64,000 nucleotides of DNA from Yponomeuta sedellus (Eukaryota; Arthropoda; Insecta; Lepidoptera; Yponomeutidae), in the NCBI GenBank assembly GCA_934045075.1, contig OW203723.1, positions 211,001 through 275,000 on the forward strand, in the 5' to 3' direction. Below the pieces are notes generated by a model. That model worked only from the letters and a program-made list of their open reading frames with translations. It was not told where the DNA came from and made no database searches. This document shows, in pieces, positions 30,440 to 41,569 of this stretch. Position 1 is the first letter of the stretch. Every line of letters starts with the position of its first letter. The translations under genes were made by a program, and so were the position numbers.

Positions 30440-32058
30440 CTAGCCGTATTGTGCTCGGGGGCACGAAGATGCAATGCTCGCGAAGGTGAGGCGACCTTCA
30501 CTGAAGAGGAACTTGAAATGTCCACTAAGGTAAGAGGGGGAGCAGGGGTTGCTTAGAATACCATACAGAGTGGTGAAAATGTGAGCATTTCTGCGGGAAC
30601 GGATGTTGAGCCACTTTAGCTGATTACGATAAGCGGAGACATGGTCAAACTTACGCAGTCCGAATATAAAACGGATGCAGAGGTTGAGCAGTCTGTCGAG
30701 TTTGCTGAGCAGTTCCTCGGTGATGTCCGGATAGCATACATCAGCACAATCGATAATAGGGAGAAAAAGAGAGTTGACAAGTGTTACTTTAGCGGAGTAT
30801 GGAAGGAAATTCTGTAGCCGCTTAAGAGAGTGCATTGAGGCAAAAACTTTCCTGCTTATTTCCGCCACATGAAGATCCCAAGATAGGTTGTTCTGGATAT
30901 GGAGACCTAAGTTTTTTACATTTTTGCAGTAAGGGAGAGATATTCCATAGTATCTTACAGTAGGAAGTGAGTCCACATCGAGCCTGGCGATAAGGGCTCT
31001 GCTCCCGACAAACATGACCTATGTCTTGGAAGGCTTGACTATAAGACCATATCGTGTCGACCATTGCCGTATGGCTTCAAGATCTTCGGACGTCCGACCT
31101 ATCACTGTGAGAACATCTATAGGTCTACACGACAAGTACAGTTGCAGGTCGTCTGCGTACAGATGATAAGTACTTAACTTGATCACGGAAACCAGGGTGT
31201 TGATAAAAACAGAAAATAGGAGGGGGGACAAAACTCCACCCTGCGGAACACCAGCAATAAGGTTACACCAGTCAGAAAAAATATTCTCCAAGCAAACGCG
31301 CTGCTGGCGGCCCGAAAGCTAAGAGAAAAACCATGCGGTCACTGATTCCGAGATGTTCAAGGATTTGAGGATAGCAAGAAGATTGTCGTGATCGACGCAG
31401 TTAAATGCATTGCTGAAATCTAGCAGGGTAAGAAGAGTGAGGTAGCGTTCATCGCAGGCAAGGCGGAAGTCATCAGTAATTTTGATAAGGGCAGTACAAG
31501 TACTATGGGCAGGGCGGAAACCAGATTGGAAAGGATTGAGAAGTTTATTACAACGAAGATAATATGATAACTGTCGATTTACCACCCGCACTAGTACTTT
31601 GGATAAAAAAGGGAGGATTGATATGGGGCGGTAATGTTTGAACTCACTGGGATTAGCAGTTTTAGGGATTGGCACTATATAGGCCTTCTTCCACGCATTA
31701 AGGAAGGACTGAGAAGATAGAGAGTGGTTCAGGATATGAGTAAGACAGGGGAGAACAACGTTTAATATTGGTAGGAAAAGATCTCGGCCAATACCGTCAT
31801 GTCCCACTGCCCTACTTGGAATAGTGTGTATAATTTTACTAATCTCGGACTCAGTAACCGGGGAGAAAGAGAAGCCACATGTGGACGGAGAAGAAGTAGA
31901 GGAGATGGTGCGGATAGTGTTTTCCTTGAGTACCGGGTCGATTGTATGCGACGTAGAGGAGAAATGGCGATTTCCCGCCGAAATTTGCCGAGCCCAAGGG
32001 TACGGAGAAACTTCCACACATTGTTAGGGGAGCAGTTTTCAAGGGAAGAGTGAATCAT
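30440..32058 (-). pseudogene. LINE reverse transcriptase with two in-frame stops
   Basis: Frames 32058-31762, 32017-31319, 31291-31019 and 31015-30440 join into one RT. Visible are HYRPISILPFLSKVLVRVVN, LLDFSNAFNCVDHDNLL, AGVPQGGVLSPLLFSVFINT and the catalytic YHLYADDLQLY (box at about 31148-31159). The C-terminal thumb and tail end RAQYG. In-frame TAG stops at 31319-31321 and 31019-31021 sit without a frame change, consistent with CAG-to-TAG decay. Catalytic aspartates are intact, so inactivation is recent. The endonuclease part lies upstream to 32640. Confidence 0.85.
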
Positions 32059-32382
32059 CTGGTCGTCATCGTCATCGTCTGCAGCGATTCCTTGCTGCCC
32101 TAAATAGTTCCCAGTTGTGATCAGATGGGTCTTTCTTATGCTTTCTCTTAAGCCGATCCATGCGTCTCATCAGTCTACGAATATCCGGTGTCAGCCACGG
32201 GACAGGTGGGCGCTTCATTCAAACAGGTCTTACAGGGCATGCTTGTCGTACAAAACTGTTACGAGCGAGTTGAATTTCACCACATTATCATCCACTGTAT
32301 CAATATATCCAATCTGACCCCAGTCTACTGCCTCCGCATCTTCCCTAAGCGCCTCTAGATCCATCCTGGCAAAGCTACGTCT

Positions 32383-32430
32383 ACGAATTCCTGGTGTGCA
32401 ATAAAGTATATTCATTTCATTTCATTTCAA
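32383..32430 (+). mobile_element. Tiny antisense retroposon tail inserted in a LINE
   Basis: A plus-strand tail GTGTGCAATAAAGTATATTC followed by ATTTC units interrupts the minus-strand LINE frame between its endonuclease end (…KFKAKVI) and linker (RRRSFARMDL). GAATT flanks it on both sides, a possible 5-bp duplication or microhomology. The same piece, starting at the same GAATTCCTGG, occurs at 37430-37474. Confidence 0.7.
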
Positions 32431-32899
32431 GAATTACTTTGGCCTTAAATTTTGGGATTTTTAGTCTATAAGATACATATATAAGGTCATGATGAGAGAA
32501 ACCAGGAGCGGTAAATTGGCCATGGGAGTAAATACGATCTGATTTCGTAGTAAGAATAAGGTCGAGAAGGGAGTGAGAGTTATTAACGTGGTAAGTGGGA
32601 CTGAGATTAGGAATAGAAATATTGAATGAAGATGTGATAAGATAAGATGCATTTATTTGTAAAACATAGGTATAACAGAGTCAAGATGTAACATTCAGGA
32701 AAATCGGTAAGTGTCTCTATGTTTTGCCCATAAGGCGTACAAATGTATAAATTATAAATTAGTAAATTACAGATCAAAATTTGTATTAAAAGTATGTCAG
32801 ATTATTTTATATTATGTTGTATGTCAGTATATATGTCACAGTACATATATTTACAAAAAGACGAGACAATAATAGTAATAATGTAGGTACAATTTTCAT

Positions 32900-34980
32900 T
32901 TATAGATATAAGTCATTCAAATAGTCAGTCACCGAATAATAGCATTTTTCTATCAAGAGTGCAGCGAGTCTTTTTTTAAAGAGGCTTAGTGGAAGTTTCT
33001 TTATGTATGTTGGAAGTTTATTATAATTTTTTGGTGCCATTCCAAGAATATTTTTTTGCATTAGAGCAGTTTTGCACCGTTGAGGACACAATCTATCCCT
33101 ATTACGTAGATTGGTAGGGTGTATTTGTTCTACTTTCTTGAACAGAGTCGGGTTCATTTTAACAAACACCGAAACCTCGTAGATATAGAGAGACGGGGTA
33201 GTTAAAATTTTGAGGCTTGTAAAGGAGTTTTTGTAACTATCTGTAGATTTTAGTCCACACATTGCACGAACACATCGCTTCTGTGCTTTAAATATAGCTT
33301 CCCTATCAGTGCAATTGCCCCAGAATAAGATTCTATAGCGTAATACAGAAGCTACCAGGCCATGATAAGCTGTAAGTACTGTATTTATGTCTGTTATTTT
33401 TTTCAATTTAAAGAGAGCAAATGCAGATTTGCTTAATTTTTTGCATAGTTCGTTAGAATGATCTTTCCATGTATATTTATTGTCAGTATGAAGTCCGAGA
33501 AATTTTGTTACGTTCACTTCGTTAATTATATGTCCATTGCAATTTATATCTATGTCTTGATTTTTTATTCTCTGATAGAAATGCATAATGACTGTCTTGT
33601 CAAAGTTTAAAATTAGATTATTTTTATTTAGCCACTTTATTATTTCGCTAATTGCATTGTTACACTATTTTTATTTTTAATGCACTAACCCGTGCTAAGG
33701 AACAAATTTAAAAACCTATTTAGAGGCTAAAAATTTCACCCATGCCGGGATTCGAACCCGCAACCTCTGGCTATCCGTACCAGCGCTCTACCAATTGAGC
33801 AATGGGCGACTCACGGCATCAGTGAAATTTCGAACCTCTTTACAATATACTCTGTATTACGTACAGGCAGCGACATCTGACTTAAGCAAATTGCATTACT
33901 TACAGCCCCGACTACCTACTTTGCAGTTAGGTTTTAACATCGGAACGATATCACTGTACCCACATGATTACACTATTTTTATTTTTAATGCACTAACCCG
34001 TGCTAAGGAACAAATTTAAAAACCTATTTAGAGGCTAAAAATTTCACCCATGCCGGGATTCGAACCCGCAACCTCTGGCTATCCGTAACAGCGCTCTACC
34101 AATTGAGCTGCTCAATTGGTAGAGCGCTGGTACGGATAGCCAGAGGTTGCGGGTTCGAATCCCGGCATGGGTGAAATTTTTAGCCTCTAAATAGGTTTTT
34201 AAAAATAATTGCATTGTTTATATTGTCTTCGTACGTATTTTTTTCCTTTTGTGGGACTATTTAAGTGCTGTCGTCAGCAAAGAGGACCATTGGGTGTACG
34301 ATACTTCTTGGCAAGTCATTTATATAGATGAGGAATAGTAATGGACCGAGAACGCTTCTTGAGGCACTCCGTATTTGACTATTCGGATTTCGGACATATA
34401 GACTTTTTCAATTTTATCATTTGGGCATATCCTTGATATTAGGGTCTTTTGGGGTCTATTTGAAAGATACGACTTTATTAGTTCATTTGGTATTCCTCGT
34501 ATACCATATGCATTCAACTTAGCAAGTAAGATATCATGATCAACACAGTCGAAGGCCTTGGTCATGTCCATACATACTGCACAGATTGGCGTAGCCTTGT
34601 CCATGTTGTTTAGTACGACTTTAAGACGATCAAAAATAGCCAGATTTATTGATTTATTTTTTTGAAAACCCTTTTGCTCCTTTGATAATATATTAAATTT
34701 TTCAAGATATTGATATAATTGATTATATATAACTTTTTCAAATACATTTGATAATATTGACGTTAGAGCAACAGGCCTGTAGTATTTTAACTGGGTTCGG
34801 TCCACTTTCTTAAATATAGGCTTTACTAGAACAGGTTTTAATGCATCCAGATAAATACCTTGGCCTATGCATAAATTGATTATATAGCTGAGTGGGGTTG
34901 CTATAACATCTGCAGTATATTTAAGGGATTTGGTTGTTATTTCATCATATCTTACACTACTTTTTGGTTTTAATTCGGAT
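32900..34980 (-). pseudogene. Reverse transcriptase of the 32.6-35.4 kb LINE
   Basis: RT motifs in order are KYYRPVALTSILSNVFEKVI, VCMDMTKAFDCVDHDILLAK and GVPQ followed by a 1-nt deletion at about 34355. In the shifted frame come SVLGPLLFLIYINDLP and VLFADDSTX (catalytic FADD at 34267-34284). The reading frame resumes after the insertion (NNAISEIIKWLNKNNLILNF), runs through FLGLHTDNKYTWKDH and ends at 32900. A second 1-nt frameshift is near 34980. Not functional. Confidence 0.8.
33650..34218. mobile_element. tRNA-like composite insertion, locus F, inside a LINE
   Basis: The 12-bp direct repeat AATTGCATTGTT (33650-33661; 34207-34218) frames 545 bp. The order is one full reversed unit from its Y end, then a second reversed unit head-to-tail (from about 33968), then a strand switch at 34109/34110 into forward sequence ending at X (GGTTTTTAAA). 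The last 190 bp are an almost perfect palindrome with about 95-bp arms. Removing the insert restores the LINE coding frame (…EDNIN|NAISE), which proves it is an insertion. Confidence 0.92.
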
Positions 34981-35584
34981 ATTACTTAAAAACTTCATCT
35001 GCAGTCGTGGGTTTCATAAATATGGAGTGCGACTCATTTCCTAATTTCGTATTACGCGTTTTTTTGGCATTATCTGTAATTAGGTCTACGTAGTAGTCAT
35101 TAAATGCATTTGATATGTCCGTCGGGTTTGATATAGTGATTTGGTCGTTGACCTTTATATTAAGTATTGGTTCACTAGGTAAAGCTGTTTTTGTACTATG
35201 TATAACCTGCCACGTCGCTTTTGCTTTATTGTTTGCTGTTTGAATGTAATGGTTATTTTGTGACTTTTGTGTAAGTTTGAGAATTTTTTTGTATTTTTTT
35301 GAATAATTTATGAATTCTTGTTTGAGAAATTTCAGTTTACGGGCACGGGCATCATCCCGGAGGAGACACGTATTGAAATGATTATGATCACTGATTAACA
35401 ATTGTCAATATTTATTTAAAAACAGGGATTACCCTCTAAAATTTAAATGCTTCCAATTCTACTTTTCTTCTCAAGTTCCATTCAGCTGCAGTGACAAAGA
35501 TCACAAAGATACATTAGCGCATAATCGGCAAACATAGGATGTATAAGCTAGCTGATGGTAATAGCAATGGCAGCTTTTATACGT

Positions 35585-35770
35585 TCCGCTGCAGGGCACA
35601 GGCCTTCTCTCAGAGAAAGAGAGAGAGAATGGGCTTAATCACCGCGCGTGCCCACACCGGATTGGCAATTTTAACCGCTGAGGTATGTGAACACTCCATG
35701 AACAAGGTTTGCCTCACAGTTACCGAGTGGCATGGCTATTACAAGTCCACGACCTCTTCTCAGGCCTACC
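35585..35770 (-). repeat. SINE family B, 3' fragment
   Basis: 'ctgcagggcacaggccttct', 'gagagagaatgggcttaatc', 'attggcaatttta', 'accgagtggcatggctatta' match SINE-B, minus orientation. Confidence 0.65.
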
Positions 35771-35879
35771 CAATTTACACATAAATTTGCATAAAATTGG
35801 TGAAGCCAAACGGCTTCAAACGGCGGAGGAGTTCGATAATAAACACTGTGACAAGACATTTTTACGTAGTCTTATATTG

Positions 35880-36212
35880 AAGCACTCGTGGCCTAGCCGA
35901 ACTGAGTGATTGGAATTAATCACTTGAGTTAAGCAACAACAGGCGCGGTCAGGTCCTGGATGGGTGATCTCGTGACTACCGCTAGTGGCAGCTTTTCCGT
36001 GCTTTGCAAGGCCCGTTAAGCAGTTGGTGCCGGCTGTCGTGTAAAGGCAGTCGTTAAGCCATGTCAGAGGCCCTTTGGGCGGCTTGATAACTTCTGACAC
36101 TAAGGCCTGCCACTGCCTTACAATCGTCCACCAACCCGGACTTGGCCCCCGTGGTGCAGGAAGAGATCCGTGCCCCAGCAGTGAAGACATACGAGGGTTG
36201 ATATCGAACTCT
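35880..36212 (+). repeat. 5S-rRNA-derived SINE
   Basis: Full 5' end (CACTCGTGGCCTAG), 5S promoter GAGTTAAGCAAC…GGCGCGGTCAGG…GGATGGGTGA, then body and end GGGTTGATATCG. Small internal deletions are present relative to the copy at 13038. Confidence 0.8.
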
Positions 36213-36335
36213 TGTATCACAAAGGGGTAGGCAAATCAGAGCTGGCCACTTACCATGATCCTGGCAAACCATTTTTGCTTATCAACTTTCAGTAGTCGCT
36301 CCATGCAGGCACATCGGTCTCGTAGATCTTTACCT
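36213..36335 (-). pseudogene. LINE C-terminus remnant
   Basis: The minus-strand frame KDLRDRCACMERLLKVDKQK followed by WFARIMVSG matches in plan the RNRRACMRQL…DRGKW C-terminus seen at 41570-41990. Short and decayed. Confidence 0.45.
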
Positions 36336-36414
36336 TTCCTAGCACATTTCCTGTTAAAACAGATTTGCCTACTTGACATGAAGACTCCATTTAGTTTGTT
36401 GATTTTTGAAGTTA

Positions 36415-36545
36415 TGATAACTTCCACACAACACAGTCACGTGACCTGGTCCCAAACTAGGATACCCTGTACTATTGTAACCAGGCAAGTACGTCTCAAA
36501 CATGAAAACACGCCCAGACTGAGGCTACTTGTACGAACGTACACA
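36415..36545 (-). repeat. SINE family A fragment
   Basis: 'ggtcccaaactaggataccc', 'actattgtaaccaggcaagt' and 'acgcccagactgaggctact' match the SINE-A body at 1501-1620. The tRNA head is not seen. Confidence 0.65.
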
Positions 36546-37429
36546 CGAAGTCTACTTTGGTAACGAAGCGATCTAAATGTAAGTAGATCTGGATTCATAC
36601 AAAACATACCTTTTCTGGGAAAACAGAAAATCAAATGAATGTGCCCAAATATAACAAGACATTTGAAAGCCATAGCAAAGAATTTGATGGTAAATATTGT
36701 TGATTTACATAAAAACAAACATGATGCAAAAATACATACACCAATATAGTGATCAACATTTCAATGCTGTCGAAACCGGCGATCCGGCTGTCCTCTGCAA
36801 AATTAATGAGTGAATTTTTCATTGCCACCATAGGTAGGTAGGTTGTACCAAAACGAAATATTTTCAGCGCAACGAGTCTACTGCTCGGATACTGTGGCCA
36901 TTATGTAAATGTTCGGAGCAGCTTTAACTGCGTTTAAAGTCAAATATTCCAAGCAATAAAAGTAATGTATGTCAGAGATTATGGCGCTTCGACGCCGCGG
37001 GAACGGTTAGTGACCGCAGTCGGCGAGCGGACACTCTGCCGGCACAACTGATCAACTCCCAACCGCACGGGAAGCAATCCAAATGTCCCGGTGTGCGTCG
37101 CCGCTGTCCTTGTACATTATTAGATAATGCTAGTACATGTAAATCCGCAGGTTGCTATAGTACAGGATATCAAGCACCATGCGACCTTGTTGGATTATGA
37201 TGATAATTTCTACTGTTCGTTATGGAGATTATGTAAATACCTGTGAATAAAGAATTGTTAGCAATGTTGCTTAGTGGTTTACTTTTATGTTTAGTTTTTT
37301 CTTAAAAATACACAAATGGTTCATACGCGTAGTTACAAGAGAGACGACCAGTCCCCACTGCACAGCGCTACCTGCCGCAGCATTACCTGAAAATTGCCTT
37401 AAATTTACACAAAGAACATAGGAACCTGG
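36546..37429. other. Non-coding, nothing recognised
   Basis: A CpG-rich patch is at 36985-37100. No gene seen. Confidence 0.4.
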
Positions 37430-37474
37430 TGAATTCCTGGTGTGCAATAAAGTATATTCATTTCATTTCATTTC
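37430..37474 (+). repeat. Retroposon tail fragment
   Basis: GAATTCCTGGTGTGCAATAA then AGTATATTC and three ATTTC units, identical in extent to the 32383-32430 insert. The identical 5' start suggests a fixed, very short transposing unit or two independent truncations at one point. Confidence 0.6.
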
Positions 37475-39408
37475 ATAGAAACACTCACAAAAACATAGAA
37501 ACACTCCCAAAAAAATGCCATGTCTCAAAAAATCTGGAAGACTAATTTACTTGAACTAGAGGTGAGGCAACGTAAAGCAAGATCGCACTACATCATTGAA
37601 AGATGAAAAAGTTTATCGTGGTGTCATGCAGCGGAGACAACTGTGATTAATTTTATGTGATAACTTGTAATCATTGTACAGGTCCTCATAATAAATTTGT
37701 AAAATACAAACTCTACCATAACGTAATAAATAGACAGCAACGTTTTTTCGTACTACGATTCAATTACAAAAATTGTACTATGCTGGTGGTGGTAACTACA
37801 AAAACTATACAATGCACATAACTAGTGTACTTGCCGGTACATTAGGTTGGTAGGTTTGCCTCGAAGCGCTGTGCTGCCGTCACCCGCAGGCTCTCTTTGA
37901 CCGAAATTGCTTATTAATTGGCGCCGCCCGACCCGGCCGGCGATCGCTTACACACACGCCAGACGCCACACGCGGCTCAACACAGCCATTGTGTTTTATT
38001 GTTATTTATTCATCCGATCACAGGAATATGTAGAAGATTAACTTCATTCTTTCTATCTTATTTTCATATCGCGTAATACTTTTTCATATTGGTTAGTGTG
38101 AGTTTTATTTTCGTTTAAATTCAAGCTCAAACCTACATTATATCATTACACAAGCAGGCCTTGTACGTCCCACTGAACTGCATAAACCTACTTTTAGGGT
38201 CACTAAAAACAATCTAAAGAAGAAGAGTACCTAAGGGAAGCCACATTTAAGCGAGCTTTAAGAGTGGATGAAGGTAAAGGTAAGTTGTTGGTACAGCGCG
38301 GTGGCGGCAGCGGCTCGAGGCTTCTGCGGGCGTGAGCAGCCGGCCGGTGGGCCGGCAGCGGCGAGGGGGCGCGGGGGCGGGCGGGCGCGGGCCGGGAGCG
38401 GGGGAGGCGTTTGATTGATCTCGTTATGTAATTTGCTCTTTGATCAAACTGCGATCGGCCGGAATGCCCCAATTTTATACTATTCAATAATTACTTTCCA
38501 TGCTTTTTTCCCTGGAATCCAGTTCTTTGTCCGTATCTTTTAAATTACTAGAGAACAAAATCTATAGAATTTGAAAGTCTATCAATCATTGTTTAACTGA
38601 ATTCTTGCTAAGACTGTTTTTTCTAGGCCTCAGTCTCTGGGATCGATACTTCTTTTAATTACACTGTTACAGTTTCAAGGAAAGTTTAAAAAAAGTGTTT
38701 ACAAGAAGAATAGTGATATTGAAGGTAATTTGGAACCATCTGCAACATTTGGACAAATCAAGGTCAACCAAGGAAGTAACCAACAGCAGTAGCTATAACC
38801 TATTGACTTGGACGACACCAAAGTTGCTACGTGTAATCTAATAAAGATATAAAAAGCACTTACGACTTGCTTCTCAAATTCGATCCAAATGGATTGCTTG
38901 AGTTTGCTAAAATTTAAATGTAACAGGGCTATTCATTTGACAAAAGTCGATAGCCGTTGTAAGACGATTACATCAAAGTGAGATCCGTGAAATGAAATCT
39001 GATAATTATTGCTTATGTGATGTTGGTTGCGTCGATACATTTCAGTACGGCGCATTTCATTACGTACTTTGATGTAGGCTGTCCGTTCGCACACATGCGA
39101 ATACTTCATGCACACAGCTACAGCACAGATAGATACTTCGCTCACATAGCTACTGTATAATCACATACATCAGGACAGAATAACCGCCTCGTTGCAAAAA
39201 AAAAACATAGAACATTTATATATGTTTCATGAGCGCAATAAACATAATACATAGTTAACTTTATGAACAATCTACTGACCTATTTTTCAGCTTATAAAAA
39301 AGCCATCTATTGGGCATTATCATAGGCTTCTTCCTCGATATACAATATAAAATATTTATTTTGTAAACACAACGCAATTCGATCTTGAATTAATTGAAAT
39401 TGTATTAG
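37475..39408. other. Non-coding; G-rich island 38290-38410
   Basis: No gene seen. The island has GGGGGCGCGGGGGCGGGCGG-type tracts (possible plus-strand G-quadruplex). GC-rich DNA at 37915-37975 contains GGCCGGCGATCG. The minus frame 38487-38203 is compositional (Pro/Ala/Arg). Confidence 0.4.
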
Positions 39409-39722
39409 TTTTAAAAACCTATTTAGAGGCTAAAAATTCCACCCATGCCGGCACTAGAACCCGCGACCTTTGACTAACCGTGCCAGCGCTCTCCCAACTG
39501 AGCTAATAGGCGACTTACCGGCATCTGTGACATTTCGAACCTCTTTACAATATTCTCTGTATTACGTACAGGCAGCGACATCTGGCTGAAGTAATTTGCA
39601 TCACCACCTTTGCACCTCACTTTGCAGTTAGGTTTTACATCGGAATGATATCGCTGTACCCACATGATTATATTCTTTTTAATGCACTAACCTGTGCTAA
39701 GGACAATTTTAAAAACCTATTT
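39409..39722 (-). mobile_element. tRNA-like family, locus G, old copy
   Basis: A reversed unit starts at its X end (TTTTAAAAACCTATTTAGAG) and runs through a decayed tRNA-like part (ACTAGAACCCGCGACC in place of the B box), the middle and the tail, into the next unit's AAAAACCTATTT. It is more diverged than the other loci. No inversion and no clear target duplication. It shows that the head-to-tail unit existed before the recent composites. Confidence 0.75.
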
Positions 39723-40205
39723 GATTCGTTGTAAACAAGACTTTTTGATGTTTCAACATTTACTGACAGAATTCTAATAAAGAAATGTGCGCAGCCCTTG
39801 ATCAAATGAACAATTCAGTACAACACATTCCTTGTAATGTGTTGCGGACGGCGGTGAAAAACTCTGTGAAGAGATTTATGTCTTCTTAATAGTCTGTCAA
39901 ACTTTTAAATATATCAAAGGCACGGATGTCAATTGACATCCGTGATCAAAGGTTTTTAATTTAATTAGGTGATGTTTCTTTTACCTGAAAAGAAAAAAAG
40001 AATGACAGAAAAATAATAAGTTAAAACTAACACAGAGGTTACAGACTTTTCGGCTAGCACTTTGAGAATAGTACAAATGAAAACTTCTGTGTTTTTCATT
40101 TTGGCATTCAGCCGAGGATTATTGGATATCACTCGATAATCGCTACCGACCTCAACTCAAACAGTGCAAACTGACCCTTATCACCTGGAAATAGAGCCTT
40201 CTATA
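39723..40205. other. Non-coding, nothing recognised
   Basis: AT-rich. No gene seen. A small inverted pair (CACGGATGTCAATTGACATC) is at 39921-39945. Confidence 0.4.
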
Positions 40206-40641
40206 GTTATTGTTGCGGACCTTTTTATTAATATCATTTTTTCTAATGTCACATAACTTGTCAACGGCATTGTCGCATACCATTTTCTGCCTACATTCTT
40301 CATTAAACCTAATATTAGCATTTTCCTTAGTTTTTCTCCAGTTTTCTCATACAGTCCACCCGTAGCTAACATTTGGTCCCGCAACTATGTATGCAGTTGA
40401 TTTTTACGTTATTTTAGTTGTGGTTAATGAGTGAATTATTTTATACAGATGTGTTTTTTTGAAAAAATGGGAGTATGTTGCGGACCTTTTTATTAATATC
40501 ATTTTTTCTAATGTCACATAACTTGTCAACGGCATTGTCGCATACCATTTTCTGCCTACATTCTTCATTAAACCTAATATTAGCATTTTCCTTAGTTTTT
40601 CTCCAGTTTTCTCATACAGTCCACCCGTAGCTAACAGTTAT
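40206..40641 (+). mobile_element. TRIM: miniature LTR retrotransposon
   Basis: Two identical 161-bp direct repeats at 40211-40371 and 40476-40636 start TGTT and end AACA. The 104-bp interior begins, 2 nt after the left LTR, with TGGTCCCGCAACTATG (40374-40389), a plausible primer-binding site since tRNA 3' ends complement to TGG. It ends, 2 nt before the right LTR, with the polypurine tract GAAAAAATGGGAG (40461-40473). The 5-bp target duplication GTTAT flanks it (40206-40210; 40637-40641). There is no gag or pol, so it must be moved in trans. Identical LTRs point to a very recent insertion. The duplicated minus-strand open frames are shadows of the LTRs. The autonomous partner and primer tRNA are not identified. 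Confidence 0.9.
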
Positions 40642-40789
40642 ATTTATAGAGAGTTAAATTATGTCCCGCTTTCATGAATTATGTTTCACGGGTTATCGAC
40701 CTGAATGTTCCGAGTAGTGCATAAATTACTAATATTCAAATTTCTAATATTTTAATATTCAAATTTCTGCTTATAACATAACAACGAGT

Positions 40790-41105
40790 GACCGACCAAA
40801 AATATTAAAGCGGTATGCGCAGAGCGGTCCTCACATTCAGAAGGTCGTTGGTTCGAATCTTGGCATGAACCAATGACTTTGTTTTTAAATATACGTAAAT
40901 CGCACATTCATTTGTAAAGTTGTAGTAGCGATGCCACTCCCTGATGATAAATTTAAATTTTGTAAGGAACCCTGAGAGTCTGAGGTATTCACAAACCTCA
41001 GCGCTTGAAACTGCCCATACTTTCTTTTAAGAAGAAGGTAATTAAGCCCATAAGAAGGCTTGTGTCCTTCAGTGGGACATTTGTAGGCTACATAAAAACA
41101 AAAAA
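40790..41105 (+). repeat. tRNA-derived SINE family B, full length
   Basis: Head with GCGCAGAGCGGTCCTCACAT and B box GGTTCGAATCTTG. The body has 'caatgactttgtttttaaat', 'gagtctgaggtattcacaaa' and 'cctcagcgcttgaaactgcc'. The 3' end is 'gtaattaagcccataag', 'tgtccttcagtgggacattt' and 'gtaggctacataaaaac'. It is the cleanest copy for defining the family. Confidence 0.8.
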
Positions 41106-41330
41106 GGGAAGTTATTTTAACAAAATGTTTCATCATCCAAATCTAATTAAGTAGTTGCCCTGAATACGGCATCTTATACGACGAGCCTGTGTAACCCGAT
41201 CACCCAGTGTATTTGTAATGCATTTCTTTACTGCATGAGTCTAATGCAGGGCTAATAAATCGTTTCTTCTTCTTCTTTGATCCCTTTACTCCTCGCTGGA
41301 GTCTGGGGCTGAGAAAAGGGCTTTCAAAAA

Positions 41331-41442
41331 ATATCATTAGTGGTACCCACGGGATGGTCACCCATCCAGCACATGACCGCGTTTTTTTGCCAAGTAATTA
41401 AGTCCAATCACTCTATTCCACTAGGCCACGAGTGCTTTACAA
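41331..41442 (-). repeat. 5S-derived SINE, 5' fragment
   Basis: On minus: CACTCGTGGCCTAGTGGAAT, then GATTGGACTTAATTACTTGG, GGTCATGTGCTGGATGGGTG and ACCATCCCGTGGGTACCACT. The 5S-like head is present and the 3' half is missing. Confidence 0.65.
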
Positions 41443-41569
41443 GAAATGTTTATGAAGAAAATACCTTGACTCATACAATAACTATTGTTCGCTTATTTCA
41501 AAACTAGGCGGTTTTGTCCGTAATCTTTATCGCTATGTGGTGGTGTCAATAATACCGTGCAGATAGATA

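Larger units (their letters stand above)
29990..32640 (-). mobile_element. CR1-superfamily LINE (Kiri-like?), damaged
   Basis: From the 5' side on minus: an endonuclease C-terminus near 32640-32440 (frame reading TTKSDRIYSHGQFTAPGFSH then HDLIYVSY). Next a linker (RRRSFARMDLEALREDAEAV, 32383-32250), then the reverse transcriptase to 30440, then about 440 bp of 3' UTR containing a TA microsatellite, and the end ATGCAATAAAGAATTTTAAT plus TAA units near 29990. Damage: an antisense insertion at 32383-32430, frame changes around 32040-32250 and two in-frame stops. Clade assignment within the CR1 superfamily is tentative. Confidence 0.8.
32641..35401 (-). mobile_element. Daphne/CR1-like LINE, 5'-truncated, split by composite F
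   Basis: From the 5' side on minus: a pre-RT region (35401-34982), the RT palm and fingers (34980-34240), the composite insertion 33650-34218, the C-terminal domain (33650-32900), a 3' UTR and the tail …TGCATCTTATCTTATC near 32641. The tail sits directly against the endonuclease of the neighbouring LINE, so this element probably inserted into it. The C-terminus YYSVTDYLNDLYL resembles the YRIDDYINDPNPW end of the 50-53 kb LINE. Confidence 0.8.

Noticed and set aside
38203..38487. Pro/Ala/Arg-rich frames over GC islands (also at 4634, 23201, 48717, 49151, 62940)
   Set aside because: Open on both strands in several frames, as expected from CpG-rich composition; no domains.
40181..40586. Duplicated gene encoding MLILGLMKNVGRKWY…
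   Set aside because: The frame lies inside the two LTRs of the TRIM element, antisense to its orientation, so it duplicates with them.
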